Of a stretch of DNA of 64,000 bases, positions 9,053 through 16,809 are shown in pieces; positions within the stretch are counted from its first letter, which is position 1; each line of letters starts with the position of its first letter. Position numbers and translations under genes: made by a program. The stretch spans positions 1 to 64,000 of the forward strand of contig NZ_BSPC01000064.1 in assembly GCF_030160835.1 (NCBI RefSeq), given 5' to 3'. Under the pieces are notes generated by a model that was given only the letters and a program-made list of their open reading frames with translations, made no database searches and was not told the DNA's origin. This DNA comes from Labrys miyagiensis (GTDB lineage: Bacteria; Pseudomonadota; Alphaproteobacteria; Rhizobiales; Labraceae).

Positions 9053-9532
9053 TTGTTAGAGGTGACCTTGCAAATCGACCCAACTCTCCTGAGTACGATC
9101 TCGGCCCTTTCAGGGACCATCGTGGGCGGCGGCACATCCCTGGTCGCGGCCATCTACACCCAGCGCTACCAGGATCGCCTTCAGCGCATCGCACGTGAGG
9201 TTGAGAAGCGGGAGGCTGTTTATTCTGATTTCGTAATGCACGCGTCAAACCTGCTGCTGAACGCCTACACGCGTGACGAGATCGTGCTGGGCGGGGAAGA
9301 GCCGCGCCTGATCGGGCTTATCAACCGCATGAGGCTGTTCGCTCCGGCTGAGGTCGTCGGTGGAGCGGAAAAGGTGCTCAGAGTCATTGTCGAAATCTCG
9401 CTGAAGCCGAGTATCGAACTCCGACAACTCGCGCAGGAGGCGCTGTCCAAGAGCCTTGACCCCGATACGCTCCTGGTATTCAGCTCAACGTGCCGGGACG
9501 ACTTGGACCGCGTGCGCCGGACGACCGTGTAA
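9053..9532 (+). CDS. Hypothetical protein with one N-terminal membrane segment
   Basis: A 159-residue protein of unknown function. Residues about 12-35 (a Gly/Ser/Ala/Leu-rich stretch around TIVGGGTSLVAAI) form one predicted membrane helix. A charged helical segment follows (QRYQDRLQRIAREVEKREAV) and then a soluble helical domain. The start is TTG at 9053 behind AGGGGGT; GTG at 9062 is the alternative. It is isolated between the hydrolase and a repeat region and has no recognisable catalytic motif. Confidence 0.65.
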   Translation: MLEVTLQIDPTLLSTISALSGTIVGGGTSLVAAIYTQRYQDRLQRIAREVEKREAVYSDFVMHASNLLLNAYTRDEIVLGGEEPRLIGLINRMRLFAPAEVVGGAEKVLRVIVEISLKPSIELRQLAQEALSKSLDPDTLLVFSSTCRDDLDRVRRTTV

Positions 9533-9610
9533 CTATGAGCAGGATTGGGCTCTCTATTGCAGTGCCCTGGTGCCTCTTTCGGAACCTAAGCGCGAGATTT
9601 TGCGACGCCC

Positions 9611-9671
9611 TACCGCTTCGCTCGCAATGACGGTGTTTCTGCCACCCTCATCGACCAAAGTTAGCGCCCGC
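9611..9671. repeat. Partial family C repeat
   Basis: CGCTTCGCTCGCAATGACGG followed by GTGTTTCTGCC and GACCAAAGTTAGCG is the inverted counterpart of the leader seen at about 35118-35165. Only the right end is preserved. The rest of the gap 9533-9840 (about 310 bases) holds no gene that I can support. Confidence 0.6.
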
Positions 9672-9840
9672 GAGCATCCTTGCCTGCCTCTTATCTTTTC
9701 TCTGGCGCAATGGTTCGAAGAGCAGGTTGTCGCCACAACCATCAAGATGGTTGTGGCTGAGATGCCTGCGATCCCGGGGAGGGCTCGCCCTAAAATCTCC
9801 CGATTGCCCACCGAGGCTGGCGGGCCAACGGATTCCCGCC

Positions 9841-10443
9841 ATGTCCTCTCCCTTCCAGGCTCTCGTCTTCGATCTCGGCGGCGTCGTGGTGCAGCATGAC
9901 AATGCCGTGCTGTTCACACGCCTCGCCTCGCGCTGCGCCCCCGCCTGGGGCATGGCGGAAGTCGGCGCGCTTTTCAGGCAGAACCGTTGGGAGACCGGCG
10001 CGCCGATCCGCGATTTCCATGCCCAGCTCCAGGCCGAAGCCGGTTATGCCGAGCCCTGGGAGATCTTCCTGGACGACTGGTGCTGCCATCTCGCCGTCGA
10101 TCCCTCCATGCTGGCGCTGATGGGCGGGCTGGCGCGCCACAACCGTGTCGTCATCTTCTCCAACACCAACCAGGAGCACTGGGACTTCGTGCTGGCCGCC
10201 TCGGGCGGGGCCTTTGCCGCCTACGAGCCCTATCTCAGCCACCTGATCGGCCACGGCAAGCCTGCGGTGCGCGCCTTCGAGGTGGTGGCCGAACAGGCCG
10301 GGCTCGACCCGGCGCGCTCGATCTTCTTCGACGACAAGCCTGAGAACGTCGAAGGCGCCCGCCAGGCCGGGTTCCAGGCGGAGGTGTTCCAAGACGAGGC
10401 CTGGTTGCGCGGGTTTCTGAAGGAGAAGGGCGTGCGGGTTTAG
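9841..10443 (+). CDS. HAD family hydrolase
   Basis: A 200-residue haloacid-dehalogenase superfamily phosphatase-like enzyme. Motif I is VFDLGGVV (Asp nucleophile), motif II is FSNTN, the motif III lysine is in GHGKP and the motif IV acidic pair is in FFDDKPEN. The FDLGGV form of motif I is typical of the YihX-like HAD group. The insert between motifs I and II is short and helical. The substrate cannot be predicted. ATG at 9841 begins right before the fold; the frame is open 38 codons further upstream but with repeat-like sequence. Confidence 0.9.
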   Translation: MSSPFQALVFDLGGVVVQHDNAVLFTRLASRCAPAWGMAEVGALFRQNRWETGAPIRDFHAQLQAEAGYAEPWEIFLDDWCCHLAVDPSMLALMGGLARHNRVVIFSNTNQEHWDFVLAASGGAFAAYEPYLSHLIGHGKPAVRAFEVVAEQAGLDPARSIFFDDKPENVEGARQAGFQAEVFQDEAWLRGFLKEKGVRV

Positions 10444-10471
10444 TCTGCTCTTGAAATGCCTTGCCCCCTCC

Positions 10472-10609
10472 TGGCGCACGGATTTCCCGCAGCGCTACCG
10501 CGCGCCGGCCCGCAAGGGCGCCCCAGTCGAGCACGACGTCCTCGTCCACGAAATCGCCATCGGCCTCGACCGCTGCGTCTACAACTGGACGATTGCGGCG
10601 GGTCGCTAA
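10472..10609 (+). pseudogene. C-terminal gene fragment, unrecognised protein
   Basis: A frame ending in TAA at 10607 encodes 45 residues with typical local codon use (for example HDVLVHEIAIGLDR and CVYNWTIAAGR). It has no in-frame ATG or GTG and only a TTG at 10451 without a clear ribosome site. It reads as the last part of a larger protein whose 5' portion is lost, replaced by the HAD gene. The parent family was not recognised. Confidence 0.45.
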
Positions 10610-10678
10610 TCTGCTGTTAAGTTCGCGCTGGGATAGGGCATGTTGCGCGGCGAGAATCGCATCTCGACGGGGGAGAGC

Positions 10679-11296
10679 ATGAAGCAGGTCGCCATCACGG
10701 TCCTCGCTTGTCTGGCAGCCGGTTCCTCCGCCGCCGCCGATTGCCTGTCGGACTTCAAGGCGCTCAATGCCGTCAAGGCCGAGGCCGGGCCGTTCCGGAT
10801 CGAGATGCAGGTGAGCGTGGTGCCGCCGGCGGCCTCGGGGCAGAAGCCCGAGCCGGTGCCGGTGAGCACCATCACCACGCTGGTGGTGCCATTGGGCTCC
10901 TACCGCATGACCAAGACGGGCAAGGGCCAGACGATCGATCTCGTCGTCCTCGACAGGCAGAAGGCCTGGAGCAAGCAGCCGGACGGCTGGAAGCCCGTCG
11001 AGGCGGAGAAGATGCCCGATCTCACAGGCGCCTGGCCGACGGCCGAATATGTCGCGGCAGTCAAGCTCTTCAATCTGCAATGCCTCGGGGAACAGCCCTA
11101 CAAGGACAAACCGGCCCTCGCCTTCGGCTTCGACATCGCGCCGCAGAACAGCGCCTCCCACATCACGGCCTATTTCGACCCCGCCACCCGCCTGCCGCTG
11201 GGGAGCGAAGTGGTGACCGAAGCCGGCGCGAAGGCGATCGTCGATGCGGCGTATGTGTTCGACAGGACGATCAGCGTGAGCGCGCCGGTGCCGTGA
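10679..11296 (+). CDS. Secreted hypothetical protein
   Basis: A 205-residue exported protein. ATG at 10679 follows GGGGGAGA and starts a clean signal peptide (MKQVAITVLACLAAGSSAAA, cleavage near AAA-DC). The mature part is mainly beta with two Cys residues (one right after cleavage, one in LQCLGE) that may form a disulphide. No family was recognised. An in-frame ATG at 10640 exists but would spoil the leader. The gene stands alone between a gene fragment and a large inverted repeat. Confidence 0.75.
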   Translation: MKQVAITVLACLAAGSSAAADCLSDFKALNAVKAEAGPFRIEMQVSVVPPAASGQKPEPVPVSTITTLVVPLGSYRMTKTGKGQTIDLVVLDRQKAWSKQPDGWKPVEAEKMPDLTGAWPTAEYVAAVKLFNLQCLGEQPYKDKPALAFGFDIAPQNSASHITAYFDPATRLPLGSEVVTEAGAKAIVDAAYVFDRTISVSAPVP

Positions 11297-11337
11297 GGGG
11301 GGCTCCTTCATGGGCCTCGTGGCCGTGCTGATCCTCC

Positions 11338-11629
11338 GGTTGGGCGAGATGGGACATTCAAGAATGAGATGGGCCCTCGAAGTCCCCTCGCCCCGTTCTT
11401 ACGGGGAGAGGATAAAGGTGAGGGGCAGCACAGGCTGTCGGGATTGGCATTTCGAAAAGGCACGAGCCATGAGGCATGCCTACGCAGACCGGTGGGATAT
11501 TTTGGTTTGGTCAGGAAACTTTATTCTGCTGACATCGAGTGGCCCCTCACCTCTATCCTCTCCCCGTAAACGGGGCGAGGGGGCGCAGGCGGCGAGCCCT
11601 TTCTTCGATCCCCCATCTCGCCCAACCGT
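11338..11629. repeat. Nested inverted repeat, MITE-like (family F)
   Basis: Outer arms GGTTGGGCGAGATGGGA (from 11339) and ATCCCCCATCTCGCCCAACC (to 11629) are inverted, with a small bulge. Inside them, CCCCTCGCCCCGTTCTTACG (from 11384, arm to 11425) is inverted against 11543-11582, which ends CCCCGTAAACGGGGCGAGGG. Each inner arm is itself a hairpin (CCCCGTTnTACGGGG). The central 117 bases have no gene. The structure fits a miniature inverted-repeat element; no target duplication could be confirmed by eye. Confidence 0.65.
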
Positions 11630-11773
11630 TTCAAATTTACTGCGATCATTGTTGTGGGATGTGAATCAGACAGCCCGCTTCGCGTCGCGTATTTTGCAGT
11701 CCTCGATCACGTTCCAGGTCGCGCGCCTTTTCCCCGCCGCCTAAGCCGTCTCCGTCACGACACGGAGATCCCC

Positions 11774-12778
11774 ATGACCTTGCTTTCCAGGCTTACCCTT
11801 TCCGCCCTCGCTCTCCTGCTGGCCACCGCCGCCGCCAGTGCCGCCGGGCTCAAGCTCATCGACATCCCAGCGGCCGGTGAAGCGCCGGCCCTGACAGGCG
11901 CGGTGTGGTATCCCTGCCCGGGGCAGGCGCCAACCGAGATCCGCTTCGGTCCCGCCAGCCTGTTGGCCGTGCGCGACTGCCCCGTCACGGGCGGTGGGCT
12001 GCCGCTGGTGGTGATGTCGCATGGCGTCGGCGGCTGGTTCGGCGGCCATCACGATACCGCCGAGGCGCTGGCCGATGCGGGCTTCATCGTCGCCGCCATC
12101 AACCATCCCCTCGACAGCGGCCGCTCGCCGATCCGCCGCCCGGGCGACCTCGCCTCGATGATCGAGCGGCCCGCCGACATCAAGCGCCTGGTCGACTATA
12201 TGCTCGCGGCCTGGCCCGATGCCGGGCGCGTCGACCCCGCCCGCATCGGCGTCTTCGGCTTTTCGCGCGGCGGCTATACCGGCCTTGCCGTTGCCGGCGG
12301 CACGCCGGACCTCCGGCTGGTGCTGCGCGACTGCCCGACCTATCCCGGCAACCGCTGGTGCGAGCAGATCCGCGAAGGTTTGCTGCTGAGCCGGCCGATC
12401 GTGCATGACAAGCGCATCAAGGCCGCCGTGATCGCCGATCCCGCGCTCGGCGCCCAATTCACGGCGGCGGGCCTGAAGGACGTGACGATTCCCGTGCAGC
12501 TCTGGGCCTCCGAGCGGGGTGGCGATGGCGTCACGCCGGCTGGTGGCGCCGCCGTCAATCGGGATCTGCCGGTGAAGCCCGACTACCGCATCGTACCGAA
12601 TTCCGGCCACTTCGCCTTCCTCGCCCCCTGCAGCGCGGCGTTCGCCAAGGCCGCCAGTGATTTCGGCGAGCCAGAGCTTTGCGAAGATGCGCCGGGGTTT
12701 GACCGCGTCGCGTTCCACAAGGCGTTCGACGAGGCGGTGGTGGCGTTCTTCAGGACGCATCTGGCGGGGGAGTTGTGA
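11774..12778 (+). CDS. Secreted alpha/beta hydrolase (dienelactone hydrolase / PAF-acetylhydrolase-like)
   Basis: A 334-residue exported hydrolase. The signal peptide (about 1-22, ending ASAAG) is followed by a VMSHGVGG oxyanion strand-turn, the nucleophile elbow GFSRGG and a late His in NSGHF. A lid-like segment with several Cys (RDCPT, RWCEQ) may hold disulphides in the periplasm. It resembles dienelactone-hydrolase-type predicted esterases; the substrate is unknown. ATG at 11774 was chosen because the upstream extension reads through the repeat at 11338-11629 and a promoter-like stretch. Confidence 0.85.
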   Translation: MTLLSRLTLSALALLLATAAASAAGLKLIDIPAAGEAPALTGAVWYPCPGQAPTEIRFGPASLLAVRDCPVTGGGLPLVVMSHGVGGWFGGHHDTAEALADAGFIVAAINHPLDSGRSPIRRPGDLASMIERPADIKRLVDYMLAAWPDAGRVDPARIGVFGFSRGGYTGLAVAGGTPDLRLVLRDCPTYPGNRWCEQIREGLLLSRPIVHDKRIKAAVIADPALGAQFTAAGLKDVTIPVQLWASERGGDGVTPAGGAAVNRDLPVKPDYRIVPNSGHFAFLAPCSAAFAKAASDFGEPELCEDAPGFDRVAFHKAFDEAVVAFFRTHLAGEL

Positions 12779-12806
12779 AGGGCAGCGGTAAAGGGCGCTG
12801 CGCGAG

Positions 12807-12982
12807 AGCCTCCCCCACGAAGCTGGGGGAGGTGGGCCGGCGAAGCCGGCTCGGAGGGGGTGTGGTCAGGAAAGGGCGCGGGAACCGTCAACCCATGGCA
12901 TCGTTTCGCGTGCCTCATTCTGACCACACCCCCTCCGACCTCACTTCGTTCGGCCACCTCCCCCAGCTTCGTGGGGGAGGCT
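12807..12982. repeat. Family B inverted repeat pair with GAA-loop hairpins (copy 1)
   Basis: Left arm: AGCCTCCCCCACGAAGCTGG..., then the hairpin GCCGGC-GAA-GCCGGC and GGAGGGGGTGTGG. Right arm: the inverse, ending CCCAGCTTCGTGGGGGAGGC. The small hairpin of the right arm reads, inverted, CCGAAC-GAA-GTGAGG and keeps outer and inner pairs around a tandem G/A mismatch. A spacer of about 60 bases lies between the arms. Confidence 0.9.
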
Positions 12983-13060
12983 CAGGTCGCGCCCATCTCC
13001 TCTCGCCCGCCCCCGCCCCGATGCTGTAAGCTCCGCCGTGCAAACCGGGGAAGGGCACAC

Positions 13061-13459
13061 ATGATCGAGGGATCCTGCCTCTGCGGCCAATTGCGCTGGC
13101 GTTGCGATGCCGCGCAGGAGTCCGCCACCGCCTGCAATTGCACGGCCTGCCGGCGTTACGGCGTGCTCTGGGCCTATGGCCACGAGAACGAGGACATCCA
13201 TGTCTCCGGCGAGACGCGCGCCTATGCGCGTGCGCGCGGGACGCCCAGCCTCGAATTTCATTTCTGCCCGCATTGCGGCTGCGTCGGCTACTGGCGCGCC
13301 ACCCGCACCAATGACAAGGGCCAGCGCCGCATCGCGGTGAACCTGCGCCTCGCCGAGCCCGACGCCGTGGCCGCCCTCCTCATCGACCATTTCGACGGCC
13401 TCGACAGCTTCGAGGACCTGCCGCGCGACGGTACCTGTATCGCGGACGTGTGGTTCTGA
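13061..13459 (+). CDS. GFA family (glutathione-dependent formaldehyde-activating-like) protein
   Basis: A 132-residue zinc-binding protein of the GFA/CENP-V fold. The zinc ligands are visible: CLC near residue 6 (C-x-C), CNCTAC at 25-30 and CPHCGC around 82. The name comes from Paracoccus Gfa, but most homologues have no proven substrate. The start ATG at 13061 is preceded by GGGGAAGGG. It is convergent with the SDR gene, and a family A repeat fills the whole gap between their stop codons. Confidence 0.9.
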   Translation: MIEGSCLCGQLRWRCDAAQESATACNCTACRRYGVLWAYGHENEDIHVSGETRAYARARGTPSLEFHFCPHCGCVGYWRATRTNDKGQRRIAVNLRLAEPDAVAALLIDHFDGLDSFEDLPRDGTCIADVWF

Positions 13460-13460
13460 C

Positions 13461-13588
13461 CTGGGAGCGCGGACTTCCAGTCCGCTCTTGAAACGTTGCG
13501 GGCGTAGAAAAGGGCGCGAACCTCGGCGGTTGCGCCCTTCCTGGTGATATCGGCGGTTCAAGAGCGGACTGGAAGTCCGCGCTCCCGG
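13461..13588. repeat. Family A element exactly filling a convergent gap
   Basis: Arms start CTGGGAGCGCGGACTTCC and end GGAAGTCCGCGCTCCCGG. Each arm has the hairpin GCGGACT-TCC-AGTCCGC. The element begins 1 base after the GFA stop and ends directly at the SDR stop (13589). A separate GC hairpin with a T-run on the minus strand sits in its centre. Confidence 0.9.
13506..13539 (-). terminator. Intrinsic terminator for the SDR gene, nested in a repeat
   Basis: Read on the minus strand, AAGGGCGCAACC pairs with GGTTCGCGCCCTT and is followed by TTCT after the last T-run (CCCTTTTCT). It lies about 50 bases behind the SDR stop codon, inside the spacer of the family A element. Confidence 0.65.
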
Positions 13589-14332
13589 CTACCTCTGCCC
13601 GCCCGACGCCGTGATGCGCTCGCCCGTCAGCCATGCCGACTGGTCGGAGGCCAGGAACACGGCGACGTGGGCGATGTCGTCGGGGCGGCCCATGCGGCCC
13701 ATCGGCAGGGTCGCGCCGATCGACTTGGCGGCCTCGCCGTCGACGCCCAGTGCGGCCAGGCCCTCGGTCTCGGTCATGCCGGGGGCGATGGCGTTGACGC
13801 GGATGCCGCGACCGGCAAGCTCATTGGCGAGGGCCTTGGTAATGGCGTCGACAGCCGCCTTGGAGGCGGAATAGACCACCGAATTCGGCACGGGATTGGT
13901 GCTGGAGATCGTCGAGAGATTGATTACGCTGCCGCCCTGGCCGAAGGCGCGAGCCGCTTCCTGGGTCGCGAGCAGGGTGCCGAGCACGTTGACGTCGAAC
14001 TGGCGGCGGTAATCGGCTTCGGTCACCGTGTCGAGCGGTGCGAAACTGAAGACGCCGGCATTGTTGACGAGGATGCCGGGGGCACCGAGCGTCGCGCTGG
14101 TCTCGGCGAACAGGCGCTGCACGTCGGCGCTCTTGCTGACATCGGCCTGAATGGCCACCGCCTTGCCGCCCTCGCGCAGGATGTCGCCGACCACCTTGTC
14201 CGCGCCCTCGCGGCTGGCCGCATAGTTCACCGCCACGGCGGCGCCGGCCCTAGCGAATTGCCGCGCGATGGCCGCGCCGATGCCCTTCGAAGCGCCTGTC
14301 ACGATCGCCACCTTGCCCTTGAGTTCGTCCAT
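13589..14332 (-). CDS. SDR family oxidoreductase
   Basis: A 247-residue classical short-chain dehydrogenase/reductase. The NAD(P) motif TGASKGIG lies at about 12-19, followed by NNAG, the catalytic Ser in NLSTIS and the Tyr-Lys pair in YSASK. The proline/glycine segment IAPGMTETEG follows as usual. An Asn-Tyr-Ala-Ala-Ser after beta-2 suggests NADPH preference, as in 3-oxoacyl-ACP reductase-like members; the substrate is not predictable. ATG at 14332 was chosen over an upstream in-frame ATG (14380) because the fold starts here. It is divergent from a LysR gene that probably regulates it. Confidence 0.9.
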   Translation of the reverse strand: MDELKGKVAIVTGASKGIGAAIARQFARAGAAVAVNYAASREGADKVVGDILREGGKAVAIQADVSKSADVQRLFAETSATLGAPGILVNNAGVFSFAPLDTVTEADYRRQFDVNVLGTLLATQEAARAFGQGGSVINLSTISSTNPVPNSVVYSASKAAVDAITKALANELAGRGIRVNAIAPGMTETEGLAALGVDGEAAKSIGATLPMGRMGRPDDIAHVAVFLASDQSAWLTGERITASGGQR

Positions 14333-14389
14333 GATCCTTCTCCTTGCTGGGTTGAGGCGCCGCGCTGCGGCGTTGCCCAAGGAGATAAG

Positions 14390-14448
14390 TCATACGCGTA
14401 AGGTAGGGTAGCGGCGCAGATCCTATATGATATATACGTTCACCGTAT
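14390..14448. promoter_or_regulatory. Probable LysR binding region between SDR and lysR
   Basis: ATACG-TTCAC-CGTAT (14434-14448) is a 15-bp dyad with the T-N11-A pattern of LysR boxes, and it overlaps the lysR start codon. A further half site, TCATACG, lies at 14390-14396. An AT-rich stretch (TATATGATATATA) between them is a plausible promoter. Confidence 0.5.
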
Positions 14449-15337
14449 GAATGATCGCCTCCAGCAACTCGCCATCTTCGTGCGCACCGTCGAGACCGGC
14501 AGCTTCTCGAAGGTGGCGCGCGAATTCGGCCTGTCGCAGCCCTCGGTCTCCCGCATGGTGGCGGCGCTGGAGGAGCGGCTCGGCGTCAAGCTGCTCACGC
14601 GCACCACGCGCCAGCTTTCGCTCACCGATGCCGGCGAGGCGCTGCTCACCCGGGCACGCGACGCGCTGGCCGGTATCGAGGAGGCCGAGAACGCGGCGCG
14701 CGGGGCCGACAGGCTGTCCGGTATGCTGCGCGTCGCCCTGCCGGCGACCTTCGGCGTGCGCCAGATCGTGCCGCTGCTCCCCGTCTTCCTCGAACGCCAT
14801 CCCGGGCTCAAGGTCGACCTGATGATGGCCGACCGCTTGGAGAACCTCATTGCCGAGGGCGCGGACATGGCGCTGCGCCTAGGCGAACAGCCGGATTCGA
14901 GTTTCGTGACGCGCCGGCTCGCCACCGCCAGGCGCCTGTTCATCGCCGCGCCTTCCTATCTCGTCCGCCGCGGCGCGCCTTCCAGTCTTGCCGATCTCGA
15001 CCGGCATCATCTCATCGGCGGCCCCAGCGATGGCAGCGAGCCGAACTGGACTGCGAGCCGCGACGGCGTCAGCGAGACCCGGCCGGTGGATCCACGCCTG
15101 CGCACCCGCTCCGCCGCTGGCGCTGTCGCCTGTGCCAGCGCGGGCCTCGGCATCGCCACCGCCTCCATCTGGATGTGCGGGGAGGAACTCGCCTCAGGCG
15201 CGCTGGTCGAGATCCTTGGTCACTACCGCCTCGCCCCCGTCACGGCCCATGTCGTCTTCCCCGCCGGCCGCCGCCCGACCCAGAAGGCCCGCGCCTTCGC
15301 CGACTATCTGGCAGGAGCGCTGGTGGAGGGCGCGTGA
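14447..15337 (+). CDS. LysR family transcriptional regulator
   Basis: A 296-residue LysR-type regulator. The winged helix-turn-helix at the N-terminus (about 6-65) shows GSFSKVAREFGLSQPSVSRM and the RTTRQLSLTDAGE wing. The periplasmic-binding-like co-inducer domain spans about 92-295. It belongs by sequence style to the group that commonly controls a divergent SDR or quinone reductase gene. The short divergent region with a T-N11-A dyad over its own start points to autoregulation and control of the SDR gene. Confidence 0.93.
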   Translation: MNDRLQQLAIFVRTVETGSFSKVAREFGLSQPSVSRMVAALEERLGVKLLTRTTRQLSLTDAGEALLTRARDALAGIEEAENAARGADRLSGMLRVALPATFGVRQIVPLLPVFLERHPGLKVDLMMADRLENLIAEGADMALRLGEQPDSSFVTRRLATARRLFIAAPSYLVRRGAPSSLADLDRHHLIGGPSDGSEPNWTASRDGVSETRPVDPRLRTRSAAGAVACASAGLGIATASIWMCGEELASGALVEILGHYRLAPVTAHVVFPAGRRPTQKARAFADYLAGALVEGA

Positions 15338-15404
15338 GGGGCTCTCGCGCGTGAAAAGCATGTGTAGCCGGACACTTGAAACTGAAGCAGTCTGGAGCGG
15401 CCAG

Positions 15405-16043
15405 CTAGCGCACGGCCCTGAGGCCCTCCGCCATGAGTCTCGCTCCGAGGGCGCCGACGATGGCGCCGGCGGCCCGGTCGATCCAGGGCTTGGCGCGCAG
15501 GTAGAGCGAGCGCGGCCGGCTGGCCGAGAAGGTCACGGCAACGATGGCGTACCAGCCGAATTCGTTGCAGAACAGCAAGGGCGGCAGGGCCAGCAGCATC
15601 CAGAGCGGCGGATGGGCGGGCAGCATCGCCGCGAACATCGAACCGTAGAAGATGGCGGTCTTCGGGTTGGCGAGCTGCACCAGCAGCGCCCGGACGAAGG
15701 CTTTCCGGGAGGATCCCTGGCGCCCCGGCTGGCCGGCCGCGATCTCGATCTTGTCCTTGGCGCCGCGCCAGATCTTGATGCCGATCCAGACGAGATAGGC
15801 GCCGCCGGCGACACGCAGAAGGATGTCGAGCCAGGCCACCTGCAGCAGGAGCGCGGTGAGGCCGGCGACGGCGATGCAGGCGAAGATGAAGCCGCCGGCC
15901 CCCATGCCGACCGCAGCCGCCAGCCCGTCGCGGCGCTCGCCGGCCACCGCGATGCGGGAAACCACCACGAAGCTCGGCCCCGGGCTCATGGCGCCGAGCA
16001 GGAAGACGCCGAGAATGGAAAGAAGGGTCAGGGTTTCAGACAA
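15405..16043 (-). CDS. LysE family translocator
   Basis: A 212-residue inner-membrane exporter of the LysE/RhtB family (amino acid or small metabolite efflux). The signature GAMSPGPSF lies near the N-terminus, followed by the second membrane block with GGAYLVWIGIK and the motif NPKTAIFY. About six hydrophobic segments are visible. The start is taken as TTG at 16043, with GGAGAG 5 nt upstream, which gives the usual family length. A GTG at 16055 is an alternative, and the longer frame to 16199 adds an unlikely charged leader. It is convergent with lysR without a repeat between them. Confidence 0.9.
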   Translation of the reverse strand: MSETLTLLSILGVFLLGAMSPGPSFVVVSRIAVAGERRDGLAAAVGMGAGGFIFACIAVAGLTALLLQVAWLDILLRVAGGAYLVWIGIKIWRGAKDKIEIAAGQPGRQGSSRKAFVRALLVQLANPKTAIFYGSMFAAMLPAHPPLWMLLALPPLLFCNEFGWYAIVAVTFSASRPRSLYLRAKPWIDRAAGAIVGALGARLMAEGLRAVR

Positions 16044-16273
16044 GGTTCTCTCCACTGTCGAATGGGTGTCGCGTTGATCTGTCGCTGCGCCGCGGGCGAA
16101 CCTTAGCGCTGGATGCGGCTGGGTAGAAGGCCAGTAATCATGAGTCAGGTCTTGCGATAGGGCAAAAATCGCCAGTTCCGCGCACCGATGTACGTTCATG
16201 CTTGGGCTGTCATTGCGAAAAACTAGACATGGAGTGCGGTATGCACCCCATTGGCAAAAGGGCTATCTCTACC

Positions 16274-16669
16274 TCATTGTGAGCGCTTACGAAAAAGCCA
16301 GGAAAACGCCGCACCTAGGAACAGTGAAGCCAAGAGCCCAAAAATCAGATCGCCCTGCATAGCATCGCTTTGCGGTTGATACAGCGTGTTAAAATTGGGC
16401 TTATCTACACTATACCATACTAATATGTTGTCTCCGGGCTCTAGGGATGTGCATTTTGGCTTGTCTATCCAATCCCTTCCTGAATAGGTCGAACCATTGA
16501 CAGTGAATTTGTATTCGGCGCCATTGTTCTTGGCGCAAATAATATCCGTTATCTCCGCATCAGTAAAAGTATAATTTTTAGACAGAAAATAATCTTTCGG
16601 AATTGTCATAATATAGAATACGATCAGAAAGGCGAAGAAAGTTGTTATGAATATCGCTTTTTTTGACAA
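16274..16669 (-). CDS. Small membrane protein, DUF3592-like, of atypical composition
   Basis: A 131-residue protein with a membrane helix at each end (about 5-22 and 106-125) and a soluble middle part with NGSTYSG, a Cys pair (IICAK, PKCTS) and a GDNILVWY-type segment, which resembles DUF3592 proteins. Its codon use is much more AT rich than that of all neighbours (many AAA, AAT, ATA), as is the flanking sequence 16200-16700. This suggests recent acquisition. The function is unknown. The leader region 16044-16273 contains nothing else that I can support. Confidence 0.7.
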   Translation of the reverse strand: MSKKAIFITTFFAFLIVFYIMTIPKDYFLSKNYTFTDAEITDIICAKNNGAEYKFTVNGSTYSGRDWIDKPKCTSLEPGDNILVWYSVDKPNFNTLYQPQSDAMQGDLIFGLLASLFLGAAFSWLFRKRSQ

Positions 16670-16809
16670 TTTATTTGTCTCGGATCGCGGTCGGGAGCGG
16701 GCAGAGCGGTGGCGTCAGGCTGCAGGCAATGCGGCTGACGGAAAGGCTCCGCCTTTCTTGGATTAGCTAGTGGTTCAAGAGCCAGCTGGAAGCCAGCGAC
16801 CCCAGGGGA

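Noticed and set aside
12807-12982. CRISPR-like spacing of family B repeats
   Set aside because: Arms are inverted, occur as isolated pairs in different gaps, and no cas gene or regular spacer series exists.
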